From: Bacteroidota bacterium
GTDB taxonomy: Bacteria > Bacteroidota > Bacteroidia > Bacteroidales > CAJPTX01
DNA: 5,945 nucleotides
Direction of reading: 5' to 3'
Assembly: GCA_002748015.1 (NCBI GenBank)
Contig: PDRH01000088.1
Coordinates: 1 to 5,945 of the forward strand
The translations under genes and the position numbers were made by a program. The notes under the pieces were generated by a model. The model ran no database searches. It was not told the origin of the DNA and worked only from the letters and a program-made list of their open reading frames with translations. Every line of letters begins with the position of its first letter. Position 1 is the first letter of the stretch. Below, in pieces: positions 5,540 through 5,945 of the stretch.

Positions 5540-5945
5540 CTAGGGGGCAACGGGGGCTACTATGCGGAAGCCCACAAGGCCGATACGTTCTGTGGGGTGC
5601 CCATACCCCCGGAAGGCACTCCTACAGGCCGCGCTTTCATTGAGCCAGCTACCACCACGCAGCATGCGCGACTCCCCAGCATCCGAACCCCTGGGATTCT
5701 CCACTGAGGCGCCTTCTGTACCCTTGCAGCTCTGGTAGTAGCCCTCGCCGTACCAGTCGGAGCACCATTCGCAAACACTCCCATGCATATCGTAGAAGCC
5801 AAAGGCGTTCGCCCTGTTCTTCCCATCCTTCCCGACGGGATGCGTGCCCCCCGTAAAGTCATCCTCACCGTACCAAGCGTAGTTGGCAAGGGTTTCCCTT
5901 ACTATCTGCTGTCCATCCTCCCCCAAGCCATAGGCTTCGCTGCTA
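5540..5945 (-). CDS. SUMF1 / FGE-sulfatase-fold domain protein, C-terminal part
   Basis: The frame is open from the stop at 5540 to the window edge, so only the last 134 or so residues are visible and the start is missing. A TTG at 5926 is not the true start: upstream codons in frame encode SSEAYG, which aligns with PESYGLGE of the paralogue at 752-1615. Visible hallmarks are NYAWYGE, THPV, NAFGFYDMHGSVCEWC, LRGGSW and GFRIVAP, which cover the C-terminal half of a SUMF1 domain. As in the paralogue, only the second catalytic cysteine of true FGEs has an equivalent, in RGGSWLNESAAC; the first position is Asn. The usual GNVWEWC is changed to GSVCEWC. Formylglycine synthesis is therefore unlikely and a binding role is more plausible. 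Whether this protein has a signal peptide or extra domains cannot be seen. A strong hairpin terminator follows the stop. Confidence 0.87.
   Translation of the reverse strand, partial: SSEAYGLGEDGQQIVRETLANYAWYGEDDFTGGTHPVGKDGKNRANAFGFYDMHGSVCEWCSDWYGEGYYQSCKGTEGASVENPRGSDAGESRMLRGGSWLNESAACRSAFRGYGHPTERIGLVGFRIVAPVAP

Noticed and set aside
5365..5550. Minus-strand open frame through the lepB-SUMF1 spacer with a PAKAGI-like translation
   Set aside because: That peptide is only the translation of the GC-rich terminator hairpin, and the frame then overlaps the lepB start in another frame.
5540..5926. TTG at 5926 as the start of the second SUMF1 gene
   Set aside because: The frame stays open to the window edge and the upstream codons align with the paralogue, so the true start lies outside the window.

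Overview
The window looks like chromosomal DNA from a member of the Bacteroidota, probably Bacteroidales with an unusually GC-rich genome. Three observations support this. The octamer TACCTTTG, a match to the Bacteroidota -7 promoter element TAnnTTTG, lies just upstream of three separate transcription units. No convincing Shine-Dalgarno sequence precedes the genes. The gene set (WbqC-like protein, large LepB, MlaE/MlaF pair, SUMF1-domain proteins) is typical of the phylum. Genus and species cannot be read from this sequence.

Layout, left to right. A plus-strand gene for a WbqC-family protein (12-632) converges on a minus-strand gene for a secreted SUMF1/FGE-fold protein (752-1615); between them lies a minus-strand intrinsic terminator plus a second hairpin. 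A 193-bp divergent spacer follows, with a TACCTTTG element facing each way. Next is the plus-strand pair mlaE-mlaF (1809-2561 and 2558-3322), overlapping by ATGA, which encodes the permease and ATPase of an MCE-type lipid transporter. A structured convergent spacer (3323-3477) separates it from the minus-strand pair lepB-nth (5440-4118, then 4113-3478; 4 bp apart), encoding signal peptidase I and endonuclease III. Upstream of lepB are a compact promoter and a hairpin terminator. The terminator ends a second minus-strand SUMF1-domain gene (5540-5945), whose 5' part lies beyond the window edge.

How the genes fit together: most products act at or beyond the cell envelope. LepB would cleave the signal peptide of the secreted SUMF1 protein. 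MlaEF would move phospholipid between inner and outer membrane together with an MCE protein that is not in this window. WbqC-like genes often accompany polysaccharide loci. Nth is a DNA-repair enzyme carried in the lepB transcript. The two SUMF1 genes are paralogues, each apparently with its own terminator, and they bracket the housekeeping genes. Both lack one of the two catalytic cysteines of true formylglycine-generating enzymes, so sulfatase activation is unlikely.

No gene-free stretch exceeds 300 bases. I saw no tRNA, rRNA, CRISPR array, transposase, integrase or phage gene. I found no strong case for a wholly new system; the most open questions are the role of the SUMF1 paralogues and the near-leaderless mlaE promoter.
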